Assembly: GCA_028819845.1 (NCBI GenBank)
Contig: JAPPKS010000012.1
Location: 124,001 to 188,000 of the forward strand
DNA from: Candidatus Poribacteria bacterium
Lineage (GTDB): Bacteria; Poribacteria; WGA-4E; PCPOR2b
Direction: 5' to 3'
Length of the DNA: 64,000 bases
Below the pieces are notes generated by a model that was not told the DNA's origin, ran no database searches, and saw only the letters and a list, made by a program, of their open reading frames with translations. A program made the translations under genes and the position numbers. The stretch's first letter is position 1, and each line of letters begins with the position of its first letter. This document shows, piece after piece, positions 49,461 through 57,947 of this stretch.

Positions 49461-49964
49461 TTACGTTACGGATTCATTGAAAATGGGATCGGTTGTTCGG
49501 AATCTGAGGTTGTCTTTTGCTTTGATATCATCGATAATGATTCTAACGTCGGATTGCGTCAAAATTCCAAATTCCCAAAGCACCCGTAAAGTCTCGGCTA
49601 AGTTGACGCAATCTATTTGGATTCTCAGACAGTGATGTTTGACTCGCCGTTCGTTGCTAACAAAGACGGCGCCTAATCGTTTGCAAATTGCCATTGTCTC
49701 GCGTTCCCCTAAACCGAGTGTCCAAGGCAGAGTTTTCATGAACTGTTGGTCTGCATCTGTCGGTTGATACGTCACGATTCGTCCTTGCGCATGCAATGCC
49801 ATGACATGTTCTACAAAATTGAATCCCTTGTCGGCACCTGTATGTAGTTCGCGCTCCACAGCGGAAGAAATGTTGAGTAAATCCGCATTGAAGACGGTAA
49901 ACAACAGGGGCAAACGTTGAACTTTAGCAAAAATCGAAAGCACGTCCGTGTCAATGAAAACCAC
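49461..49964 (-). CDS. PIN-domain protein, probable toxin of a toxin-antitoxin pair
   Basis: A 167-residue protein with an N-terminal FIDTDVLS (acidic Asp5/Asp7) and a second acidic site in LGLGERETMAIC, followed by VFVSNERRVK. PIN domains are Mg-dependent ribonucleases with three or four acidic residues. The usual Asp of the third motif appears as Asn here, so activity is uncertain. It starts two bases after the stop of the UPF0175 gene, which makes the pair a type II toxin-antitoxin-like module. Confidence 0.75.
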   Translation of the reverse strand: MVFIDTDVLSIFAKVQRLPLLFTVFNADLLNISSAVERELHTGADKGFNFVEHVMALHAQGRIVTYQPTDADQQFMKTLPWTLGLGERETMAICKRLGAVFVSNERRVKHHCLRIQIDCVNLAETLRVLWEFGILTQSDVRIIIDDIKAKDNLRFRTTDPIFNESVT

Positions 49965-49966
49965 GG

Positions 49967-50317
49967 TTAAGCCTCATCGGAATTGTCGTTTGGCTTGTGA
50001 ACTTTCTTGACGACCGAAATACCCTCTTGCAATGCGTCCACCGATTCGACTTCAATTGTCTTTGAGATGCCCTTCGTGCTCAAAGCCACGTCAAACTCAA
50101 AACGGTGGATTCCAGCCAATTCGGCACCCCTTGCAAGCGTAATTTCACCGTGTTGATATAGCAAAATGGCGGCATCAAGACGAGACTCTTTTTTCGTAGT
50201 GACTAATTTTTCAAGTGCATCGGTCATCAACGCATGCGAATCGGCATAAAGTCCCACATCAATCAGGGCGTTCACCTCTTCTTCGAGGGCAGGTGAGTGA
50301 ATTTCAATCTGGAGCAT
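49967..50317 (-). CDS. UPF0175 family antitoxin-like protein
   Basis: A 116-residue protein with the UPF0175 pattern AAILLYQHGEITLARGAELAGIHRFEF in the middle (about 48-76), a helix-turn-helix-like segment used as antitoxin DNA-binding part in such pairs. The N-terminal part (about 1-45) may be a ribbon-helix-helix. GGAAAG lies before the ATG. It is directly followed by the PIN gene and probably autoregulates the operon, as VapB-type antitoxins do. Confidence 0.75.
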   Translation of the reverse strand: MLQIEIHSPALEEEVNALIDVGLYADSHALMTDALEKLVTTKKESRLDAAILLYQHGEITLARGAELAGIHRFEFDVALSTKGISKTIEVESVDALQEGISVVKKVHKPNDNSDEA

Positions 50318-50600
50318 GGCTTTCTTTCCTTTCGATATCGAAGTTAATTACGAAAAGTCAACCTCATCGGCGTCGAGCTTGCGGAGAAAAAGATCTTGAG
50401 ATTGGTGGAGGATTCGAATTTTCAAAATCATTTTCCCAATGCGAAAAGATTGGTTCGATAAATTTAGGTACGCAAGGATTATGGACAGGGTTATACCGGT
50501 ACCGCAGCGGGCGAACCATCCACTCCCATGGCGTCAACTGCTTCATCTAGCGAAATGGTTAGGTTTGCATAATGAGGCATAATCTGAATCTCATTCACGT

Positions 50601-51554
50601 TTAATTTTGCAATTCATGCAGCAAATCTACCCAACTCAGGCGTTCTCGTGCGGGGTCTACCAGCGGTTTAAGCCGTTCGCACCACGCCTTGACAGTATTG
50701 TAAAACGCCGGGTCTGTCTCAATTCGCTCTAGGAGTTTCGCCAATGCGTACGTATCGCCTACCGGAAAGTAGCCCGGATAATCCTCGCCGAGTAGACCGA
50801 TTGATCCGGATATTTGCGACGAAATGACGGGCACCGAACAGGCGATTGCCTCGCCAACCACATTCGCGCCACCCTCCATCTGTGAAGTCAACACGAGCGC
50901 GCGGCATCGGGCTAAACGGCGAAGTGCCTTCCAGCGAGGAATTTCCCCTACCCAACGATAGCGCGGATTGGACGCTTCCTCTGCTCTTGCGGTTATTTCC
51001 ATCTCTTCGCTTAAGGCGCCGCCGATATGCACCACCTGGACTCGCGAGTGGGCGCGCAGGGAGCGGGAAGCTATCGCCGTCCGGAATGGGTCCTTCACGG
51101 GACGCAAATGTCCAATCACTCACACCTCAAAGACATCTTTTTTCGGAGAAAAGGCGCCCGGCGGTTTCTTTACGGATTGGTAAATGACGCTTGCCTTGCC
51201 TCGCAAGTGTACCGGAAGTTCATCAATTCCCATCGCTTGCAGCACGATGAACTTCGACGCTATCTCCAGCGATTCTTGAGCGGACGAATCGGTATGGATA
51301 TCGCTGTACAGATCTGTTCCGGTCAGCGCCAGGATAAGCGGTAGGTCGGCGTATTTATCCCGATAACTTTTAATGGAAACATAACTGCGGCGTGCGTGAA
51401 GCGCGACCATCAAATCGCACCGCTCGCCGCCATACGCTTGCTGAACCAGGACACGGTGACCGAGGTCGCGCAATATGCCAGCCCAGCGCAGCGCGGTTAC
51501 ACGGTTTCCTTTGCGGGAGCGCGGCGGCGCCGGGGTAATCATACAAATTTTCAT
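50601..51554 (-). CDS. senB: Selenosugar synthase SenB, reading frame split by one in-frame TGA
   Basis: A glycosyltransferase-like protein of 317 positions. The N-part (codons 1-144) has TPAPPRSRKGNRVTALRWA, LVQQAYGGERCD and ALTGTDLYSDI. The C-part has VIGHLRPVKDPFRT, SQMEGGANVVGEAI and GLLGEDYPGYFPVGDTYALA. These match the SenB family (TIGR04348), which joins selenophosphate to a UDP-sugar in selenoneine synthesis. Codon 145, at 51120-51122, is TGA in the same frame on both sides. I recall Cys before VIGHLRPVKDP in close relatives, so selenocysteine is possible. A 4 bp hairpin with a CG-starting loop follows (51090-51103). Otherwise the gene is disrupted by a point change. It lies 85 bp after senA. 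Confidence 0.78.
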
Positions 51555-51639
51555 GGTGTTCTCTTCAAGAGTTCGGAGTGAAAACTGCCGAAATTTCTTT
51601 TTTATATGCGCGTATCATGGCGTTAACGGTGTCTGCGCA

Positions 51640-52953
51640 TCAGTCGCGCGCACAGGTGCGAAAGCCAGCCAGCACATCCCGCCGATCCGGCGTGTAGAAA
51701 TTGCGCCAGGTGTTGCGCAGCATCCGGGAACGCGTTGTCCAGCACCCGCCGCGCAACACTTTTCGAGATGCGAACCAGGGGGCGGAATAATCCTTGTACA
51801 GGTCAACCTCAAAACCTGGATAAGGGTGAAAACTGCTGCTCGTCCATTCCCATACGTTACCAATCATCTGCCGGCAGCCAAAGGCGCTGTCGCCCTCCGG
51901 TAATGCGTTAACATTGACACAACCCATCTGATTCCAATCCAAGTTAGCCCGCTCAGGCGTATGCGGTTCGCCGCCCCAAGGGAAGCGCCGCTTCGTCGAC
52001 GAAAGCCCCTCACCGCCAAGGCGCGGTTCTGCGGCGGCGGCAACCTCCCACTCAACCTCTGTTGGGAGCCGGCGCTTCGCCCAACGGCAGTACGCTTCAA
52101 CCTCATACCAGTTGACATGGATTACGGGAAGGCGGGGTTCGAGCGGCACCCATTCGCCAAAATGCCGCCGCAACCATTCGCCATCCGTGTCGCAACGCCA
52201 GTAGACGGGATGTTGCGCCGCCTCCGAGTTACGCCAATCCCATCCGTCCGAACTCCAGAGGTCTCTTCGGCGGTAACCATCATTGTCCACAAATGCAGCG
52301 AATTCGGATTGGGTGACGGCGGTAGGCGCAATCGCAAATGGTTTGACCTCGACAGGATGCGCCCATTTTTCGTTGTCAAACACGAATTCTTCATCTTGCT
52401 CGGCGCCCAACAGGAAGGTCCCGCCGGGAATTTCAACATCGCCGGGAAGCGTGTTGTCCATCCAATCTTCATTGAAAGGGTTCACACTTTCAGAGAATTG
52501 CGGCGGACGATATCCCAACGTCTGCCGTGTATAGGTGAACGCCTCGGTGTGCATGTCTTCGTGAAAAACGGTGTAGCGGACGAGATAGATTTGATCATGA
52601 TTCAATTCGCCGCTTTCAATAGTTTCGATAACCGCATCCCGCACGTTGCGCATGTACGCCAGCGTCTCTTCCCGAGATGGAATCGACAGCGCCCAGCGAG
52701 TATCATGTTCAATCGCGATCGAATCCCAGAGTGTATCAGCGTCGTCCCGAATCGGCTTCTGTTTGAAAGCGTGCCGCAGCACCCATTTTTCTTGAAACCA
52801 CGCCACATGCCCGATTTCCCACAACGGCGGATTGACGATTGGCAAGTACGGACCTATTAGCTGCTCGTCATCCAGATCGGCCGCCAAATCGAAGGTTCGC
52901 TGGCGTGCATCGTAAACCCACTCAACGAGCTGTGCCGTTATATCGCATTTCAT
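51640..52953 (-). CDS. senA: Selenoneine synthase SenA (EgtB-like, DinB/FGE fold)
   Basis: A 437-residue non-heme iron enzyme that couples hercynine (trimethylhistidine) with a selenosugar. The N-terminal DinB-like domain has the iron ligands His49 (WEIGHVAWFQEKW) and His132/His136 in FHEDMHTEAF. The C-terminal FGE-sulfatase-like domain has IPGGTFLLG, LPTEVEWEVA, GNVWEWTSSSF and VLRGGCW. The LPIVNPPLWEIGHVAWF block resembles SenA more than EgtB. senB follows on the same strand. No SenC/SelD-like selenophosphate synthase gene and no hercynine methyltransferase gene (EgtD type) is in the window, so both must come from elsewhere. The SenA rather than EgtB call rests on motif memory and the senB neighbour. 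Confidence 0.85.
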   Translation of the reverse strand: MKCDITAQLVEWVYDARQRTFDLAADLDDEQLIGPYLPIVNPPLWEIGHVAWFQEKWVLRHAFKQKPIRDDADTLWDSIAIEHDTRWALSIPSREETLAYMRNVRDAVIETIESGELNHDQIYLVRYTVFHEDMHTEAFTYTRQTLGYRPPQFSESVNPFNEDWMDNTLPGDVEIPGGTFLLGAEQDEEFVFDNEKWAHPVEVKPFAIAPTAVTQSEFAAFVDNDGYRRRDLWSSDGWDWRNSEAAQHPVYWRCDTDGEWLRRHFGEWVPLEPRLPVIHVNWYEVEAYCRWAKRRLPTEVEWEVAAAAEPRLGGEGLSSTKRRFPWGGEPHTPERANLDWNQMGCVNVNALPEGDSAFGCRQMIGNVWEWTSSSFHPYPGFEVDLYKDYSAPWFASRKVLRGGCWTTRSRMLRNTWRNFYTPDRRDVLAGFRTCARD

Positions 52954-53164
52954 GCCTTAACCTTTTGGCTCATGTCAAAGATTTTAAACGCAAAAAGTCT
53001 AGCACAACAGAAATTGGGATGCAACTGAATTTAGTCCGCACGGGATGTAACAACCCAACGGTAGATTCGGCATAGTGACGTGGGAAAACGGTTGCGTTTC
53101 AACTTGAAACTGGGTAAAATATCGGTAAGACGTGATTTGAAATGTTAGGCTAAAATTTTCGCAC

Positions 53165-55261
53165 ATGAATGAAGGAAAACACGAACTCAGGTTAGTTGTA
53201 ATGGGCGATCTTTCACATTCGCCAAAGACATCGCCCGAATTGGATGAAGCTGTCGACGACCTTAACCGGTTGCACCCAGACATCATCATGGTCACCGGCG
53301 ATTTGGACGACACCCGCCAGGGTTTCGATGCTGTCAGCAAAACGCTGCGCGCTTTCGATGGGATTGTGTTGCCCGCAATGGGTAATCATGACCTTGACTT
53401 GGAGGGTTGCGAAACAGACGAGGCAAATATTAAGTTGTTTGTTGACTCATTCGGGTTGGAAAACCACTACTATGCCTATGAACATTCAGGGTTACGGTTC
53501 ATTACGCTCAGCGCGGAACGGCATCGAAGCCTTCCCCGGCAGCCGCATGAAGTTTTTTTGAGCGGCGAACAACTCGACTGGTTTCGCCGAACGTTGGAAG
53601 CGTACCCTACGACACCAACAATCGTACAGTGCCATGCGCCGGTATTCGGCACGCATATTCCTGTCCTCCCAACGGTTCACGTCCGTTCAACGAACGCCTA
53701 CATCAATCATAACCATCACCCCGAGCGGATTCTTGAACTCATCGGTCGATACCCACAGATAATCCTGTGGTTTTCCGGACACTCTCATCTCGGTCAAGGC
53801 TATCCCAATTCAATCTGTTCCCATCACGGCGTCTATTTTGTTCACGCCGGCGTCCACGGCAGCCGAGCGACACGCGATGGACGCCGACACTCTCGCGTTG
53901 TGGAAATTGAAACTGACCATATCTTGATTCGGACTTTCGATCATGCGGGTCGAGCGATTGTTCCGCTTTACGACTATGTGCTGGATGAAAGCCCTATCGG
54001 ATTGATGTCGTGTTGGCAGGCTTCTACACGGGCAAGCTTTTTGTCGGGGGAATTAAAGGGATTTCACCTAGGCAATGACGGTCTATCTCTAAAGCCAATG
54101 CCGACGAGCCACTATCTGGCGTATCTTGATGCACCCGCATCGCCCGGCATCCATGCAATTTGCCCCACCGAAAGCAAAATTTTTGTTGCGACGGAAGGCG
54201 GTTATGTGTGGGAATATGACCGCACCTCGGGGTTGCCGCTCGGGGCTATCTACCTGGATAAATCTCCAACGAACATCCTTGCGACCGATACACATGTGTG
54301 GATTGGCGGCGGCGACGGGTATCTGCGACGAATTGCCATTGATCGGCCTGAACGATTTTTGCGGAAAAATAGCACTGATGTCCATGACGGCGAAATCCCT
54401 ATCAAGGGAATTATCCGCTCAATGCGACTAATAGATGGAGATCGGCTGCTTGTGGGCGCGGATCGGCGGCTCTATGAGGTTAACTGTCAAACCGCGGAAC
54501 TAAGGCCGAAGGCGATATTCAAAGAGAACATCCACGCGCTGATGTCTGATCGAGAGCGTCTCTATGTGCTAACGGCGAACGGCGCACTTGAGGTATTCTC
54601 CATTTCCGATCTTCAACTGCAGCAAACTCTTCAAATTCCGCCCCAACTGCGGAAGTCGGACTTCCCGTTTGGGGTTGATTTCATCCATGTTGCGGAAAGA
54701 GCTTGCTTTCTTGTTTCTAAACTTCATCGTACTATTCTTCAATGTAACTTGCACAATATGAAGATCGTCGATCAGTTCCGTATACCGGGAAAAATTCGAA
54801 CCGCTCTGTTTCATGACCGGGAGATATACTTGTTAACCGAGTCTGGACGCCTTACCTGCTTAGACGTGAAGGGAATGACCATCAAGATGCAACGAGACCT
54901 CGAGATGGAAGCCGCTTCTACCATGGCGATAGACAGCGAATTCATTTACGTTGCAACGTCTAACCCCAATAGCCCGCGGCAGGAAGTTCAAATCATTGAA
55001 CGACATGCGAACATGATCGGAAAGCTCGTTTATTGTGCGCGCAGTGTCGAAAATATTTGCCCCGAATTGGAGTTGGACATGGAGCTGACGGAGGGCAATT
55101 TTTTCCACACCGACCTCCGTGCAAAAGCCGATGAAAAGTGGGTGAAAGTGACAGACGAGGAATTGTTGAGCCGAGAGTTTGAAATACGTTTGACACTCGG
55201 GCGCGGCCAAGCAGAGGCACTGCCGTACATCTCACGCATGAAGTTGACGGGAAAGGGATAA
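53165..55261 (+). CDS. Calcineurin-like metallophosphoesterase fused to a beta-propeller-like region
   Basis: A 698-residue protein without a signal peptide. The N-half (about 1-280) has the phosphoesterase motifs GDLDD (about 44), GNHD (about 75), a QCHAP His (about 157) and GHSH (about 201). The first motif, normally DxH, reads GDLSHSP, so one metal-ligand His appears displaced. The C-half (about 310-640) has repeats such as VWEYDRTSGLPLG, HVWIGGGDGYLRRI and LYVLTANGALEVFS, like a PQQ/WD-type propeller. It is possibly a cytoplasmic nucleotide or phosphodiester hydrolase with a protein-binding propeller. Upstream, about 210 bp away, is the divergent senA gene. Confidence 0.82.
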   Translation: MNEGKHELRLVVMGDLSHSPKTSPELDEAVDDLNRLHPDIIMVTGDLDDTRQGFDAVSKTLRAFDGIVLPAMGNHDLDLEGCETDEANIKLFVDSFGLENHYYAYEHSGLRFITLSAERHRSLPRQPHEVFLSGEQLDWFRRTLEAYPTTPTIVQCHAPVFGTHIPVLPTVHVRSTNAYINHNHHPERILELIGRYPQIILWFSGHSHLGQGYPNSICSHHGVYFVHAGVHGSRATRDGRRHSRVVEIETDHILIRTFDHAGRAIVPLYDYVLDESPIGLMSCWQASTRASFLSGELKGFHLGNDGLSLKPMPTSHYLAYLDAPASPGIHAICPTESKIFVATEGGYVWEYDRTSGLPLGAIYLDKSPTNILATDTHVWIGGGDGYLRRIAIDRPERFLRKNSTDVHDGEIPIKGIIRSMRLIDGDRLLVGADRRLYEVNCQTAELRPKAIFKENIHALMSDRERLYVLTANGALEVFSISDLQLQQTLQIPPQLRKSDFPFGVDFIHVAERACFLVSKLHRTILQCNLHNMKIVDQFRIPGKIRTALFHDREIYLLTESGRLTCLDVKGMTIKMQRDLEMEAASTMAIDSEFIYVATSNPNSPRQEVQIIERHANMIGKLVYCARSVENICPELELDMELTEGNFFHTDLRAKADEKWVKVTDEELLSREFEIRLTLGRGQAEALPYISRMKLTGKG

Positions 55262-55283
55262 TTCAGCAATTAAGCTGCAAGGG

Positions 55284-55847
55284 TTATTTGGATTTTAAAT
55301 ACATTATGTCAATTAACACGTCGAGTCCTGATGAAATTAGGTCCAAATATTCCCCTAGTTTCTCAAGGTTTAAACCTCCGTCTTTTGAGGGTTTAACTGA
55401 CGAGGTCTGCGTAACCGTCGTATGAGTTGTTTGTACTAAAAACTTTTCGAGTTCGCCGGTTTCAGGATTTGGTGCGTACTCCCATACTTCCTCAATTGTC
55501 TCCGAGGGGGTTTCTGTAACTATCGTATGCGTTCTGTATACAAGTAATTTTTCGAGTTCGCCGGTTTCAGGATTTGGTACGTATTCCCATTCTTCCTCAA
55601 TCGTCTCAGACGGAGTTTGTTTAACTATCGTATGCGATTTGGGTATTGTCAGTTTTTCGAGTTCGCCGGTTTCAGGATTAAGCACGTGCTTGGATTCTTC
55701 CTTAAACGTCTCCGATGTTAACCTAGGTAAATGGCCGGTTGATTCCATTTTGGCAGCTCCCGAACATCCTTGAAGAAGTATTAACGCAAAAACAACACAT
55801 GTGCAGCAGCATGTTGCTAAGACGTTACCGAATCTACCCTTTGTCAT
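55284..55847 (-). CDS. Lipoprotein with three 35-residue tandem repeats
   Basis: About 187 residues from ATG 55847, chosen because GGAGAAC lies in front. An in-frame upstream ATG at 55934 only adds an unlikely tail before the signal. The signal ends in LLQGC, so the Cys near residue 25 is lipidated. Three copies of a 35-residue unit, 105 bp apart in DNA (from about 55446, 55551 and 55656), contain NPETGELEKL and HTIVTETPSETIEE. The unit ends with EEWEYVP. Rich in Glu and Thr. No known domain recognised. It converges on the phosphoesterase gene, 22 bp apart. Confidence 0.8.
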   Translation of the reverse strand: MTKGRFGNVLATCCCTCVVFALILLQGCSGAAKMESTGHLPRLTSETFKEESKHVLNPETGELEKLTIPKSHTIVKQTPSETIEEEWEYVPNPETGELEKLLVYRTHTIVTETPSETIEEVWEYAPNPETGELEKFLVQTTHTTVTQTSSVKPSKDGGLNLEKLGEYLDLISSGLDVLIDIMYLKSK

Positions 55848-56101
55848 AACAGTTCTCCATTCGTCATCAGTCGTTCTAGCGCACGGCCGAGGTATTTCGA
55901 ACAGCTTAGGCACAGTGGATGCCATCATACTCAAAAAGGCAATTTCAGGTCAAGGGAAAAGAACATAACGCTTCATTTCCGATTCTCAAGCGTTGCGTAT
56001 GTTGAGTTTTCAGTTGCGTTTTGCCTGTCGGCGTGCTATGCTTTTTCAGTATTCCCGATTAGCCAAAGCCGTTTCGGAAGCGTTGACCTAAAAAATTGCC
56101 G

Positions 56102-56938
56102 ATGACTGGGCGAATGCCGACCGTTACCTCCGAAAGACCCAAGAAATTCGACCTAGTAACAAAGATTCTCGCCAACGAACAGGCCGCCCAAGACCACTAT
56201 TTGCTGCGCTGCGAATGCCCGGAGATTGCGGAGGGCGCGCTTCCAGGTCAATTCATCCATGTGTTGATTTCAGATGCGTCTGCGCTGCTGCTACGCCGCC
56301 CATTCACAATCTACTCCGTTGAAGGCGATCAGATTACTATACTCTACCAGCGTGTCGGAGCAGGCACGGACACACTGTCACACCTCGGCCGCGGCGATTC
56401 GCTCCATGTGATGGGACCGCTTGGCAACAATTTCAGTATCCCGCCAAATTTGGATTCGGCAATTATCGTTGGAGGCGGAGCCGGGATTGCATCGTTGATG
56501 CTGCACGCTGCTGCTCTGCGAAAGTTAGGTACACGCACTTTAGGACTAGTCGGATCCATCAACGCTGCTCGGCTGCTGTCCGTTGCTGACTTAGAAGCAA
56601 TCGAGGTTGAAACGCACATTTCAACAGACGATGGCAGTATCGGGCATCACGGGTTCGTTACGGAAATTCTCACGCAGATTTTAGAACAGCCGCAAGTATA
56701 TGAATTGCACAACCCTGTCACATACGCATGCGGTCCGTACGGTATGCTTCGTGCTGTGGCCAAGATTTCTCGTAAATTTCGCGTCCCAATGCAATTAGCG
56801 ATGGAGAACCGTATGGGGTGTGCGATGGGGGTATGCCTCGGCTGCGTGTGCAAAGTTCGCACGCCGGATGGCGGGTTTGAATATCAACGGGTGTGCACTG
56901 AAGGTCCGGTGTTTGACGCGGAGGACATCGTCTGGTAA
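56102..56938 (+). CDS. pyrK: Dihydroorotate dehydrogenase electron-transfer subunit
   Basis: A protein of about 278 residues carrying FAD and a 2Fe-2S cluster. The FAD motif is LLRRPFTIYSV (about 61-71) and the NAD-binding GGGAGIASLML is near 122. The cluster cysteines are in GCAMGVCLGCVCKV with a fourth Cys in QRVCTEGPVF at the end. It passes electrons from dihydroorotate to NAD in class 1B enzymes. Starts at 56096 (TTG), 56102 and 56114 are all possible. The pyrD gene begins 36 bp later. Confidence 0.9.
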   Translation: MTGRMPTVTSERPKKFDLVTKILANEQAAQDHYLLRCECPEIAEGALPGQFIHVLISDASALLLRRPFTIYSVEGDQITILYQRVGAGTDTLSHLGRGDSLHVMGPLGNNFSIPPNLDSAIIVGGGAGIASLMLHAAALRKLGTRTLGLVGSINAARLLSVADLEAIEVETHISTDDGSIGHHGFVTEILTQILEQPQVYELHNPVTYACGPYGMLRAVAKISRKFRVPMQLAMENRMGCAMGVCLGCVCKVRTPDGGFEYQRVCTEGPVFDAEDIVW

Positions 56939-56974
56939 ATGCTGCAACTCATCTCCAACCATAGATGAAAAACA

Positions 56975-57898
56975 ATGGAAAACGGCTCGGCTTCACTTGA
57001 AACAAATGTTGCGGGCATCCAAATGAAAAACCCGGTCATGACGGCTTCGGGGACATTTGGTTACGGCAACGAATACAGCGACTTCATCGATCTGAATCAA
57101 CTCGGCGCAACGGTTGTCAAAGGCATTACGAGCGTGCCTTGGCCTGGCAACCCGATGGAACGAATTGCCGAAACGCCATCGGGGATGCTCAATGCAATCG
57201 GTTTACAGAACGTCGGTGTAGACGGATTCATAGAAAAAAAACTACCCTATCTCCGCGACTTCGATGTCCCCGTTATCGTGAACATTTGCGGCGAGCGGCG
57301 GGAAGAGTACGAGGAGGTCACGGAAAAACTGAACCTCACTAATGGGGTTGCTGCGGTAGAACTCAACATATCCTGCCCTAACCTTCATTGCGGCGGAATG
57401 AGCTTTGGAGTTGACCCCAAATTGACGTATCAACTTGTCAAAGCGGTGCGAGAAAAAACCGCACTGCCGCTGCTCGTGAAGCTTTCACCCAACGTCACGG
57501 ACATAACCGTCATTGCTACTGCCGCAGCAGACGCCGGTGCGGACGGGCTTTCCGTAATTAACACGGTACTGGGTATGGCGATTGACGTTAATACGCGGCA
57601 GCCAATGCTTCAGAATGTCACTGGCGGGCTGTCTGGTCCGGCGATTAAGCCGATCGCGTTACGCATGGTCTGGCAGGTCTATAATGCCGTTAAGATACCC
57701 ATCGTCGGCATGGGCGGAATTATGACTTCTGAAGACGCGCTCGAGTTTTTCATTGCGGGCGCTTCCGCGGTTGCAGTTGGCACAGCGAACTTCGTTAATC
57801 CACGAGCCCCATTGGACATCATCCACGGCATCCGTACATATTTGGATCAGAACGGGGTTAGGTCGATTGCGGACCTGGTGGGAAGTTTGCAAACGTGA
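56975..57898 (+). CDS. pyrD: Dihydroorotate dehydrogenase, class 1B catalytic subunit
   Basis: A 307-residue FMN enzyme that oxidises dihydroorotate to orotate in pyrimidine synthesis. The catalytic Cys lies in LNISCPNLHCGGMSFG (about residues 130-145), FMN-binding parts are MTASGTFGYGNEY (about 21-33) and VGMGGIMTSEDALEFFIAGA (about 248-267). The Cys base, rather than Ser, and the neighbouring pyrK mark class 1B. It sits between pyrK and pyrB. Confidence 0.93.
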   Translation: MENGSASLETNVAGIQMKNPVMTASGTFGYGNEYSDFIDLNQLGATVVKGITSVPWPGNPMERIAETPSGMLNAIGLQNVGVDGFIEKKLPYLRDFDVPVIVNICGERREEYEEVTEKLNLTNGVAAVELNISCPNLHCGGMSFGVDPKLTYQLVKAVREKTALPLLVKLSPNVTDITVIATAAADAGADGLSVINTVLGMAIDVNTRQPMLQNVTGGLSGPAIKPIALRMVWQVYNAVKIPIVGMGGIMTSEDALEFFIAGASAVAVGTANFVNPRAPLDIIHGIRTYLDQNGVRSIADLVGSLQT

Positions 57899-57947
57899 AT
57901 CCCGCCGCACATGAAATCATGCATGTGCAATAATTGAGGTTGAAGCA

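Noticed and set aside
39494-51554. Genome-wide recoding of TGA as a sense codon
   Set aside because: Many intact genes here end in TGA at the expected family length (for example 2828, 4690, 32403, 36029), so TGA is a normal stop.
51961-52860. Plus-strand ORF of 299 codons
   Set aside because: Antisense to senA, whose iron-ligand and FGE motifs are clear; no family resemblance.
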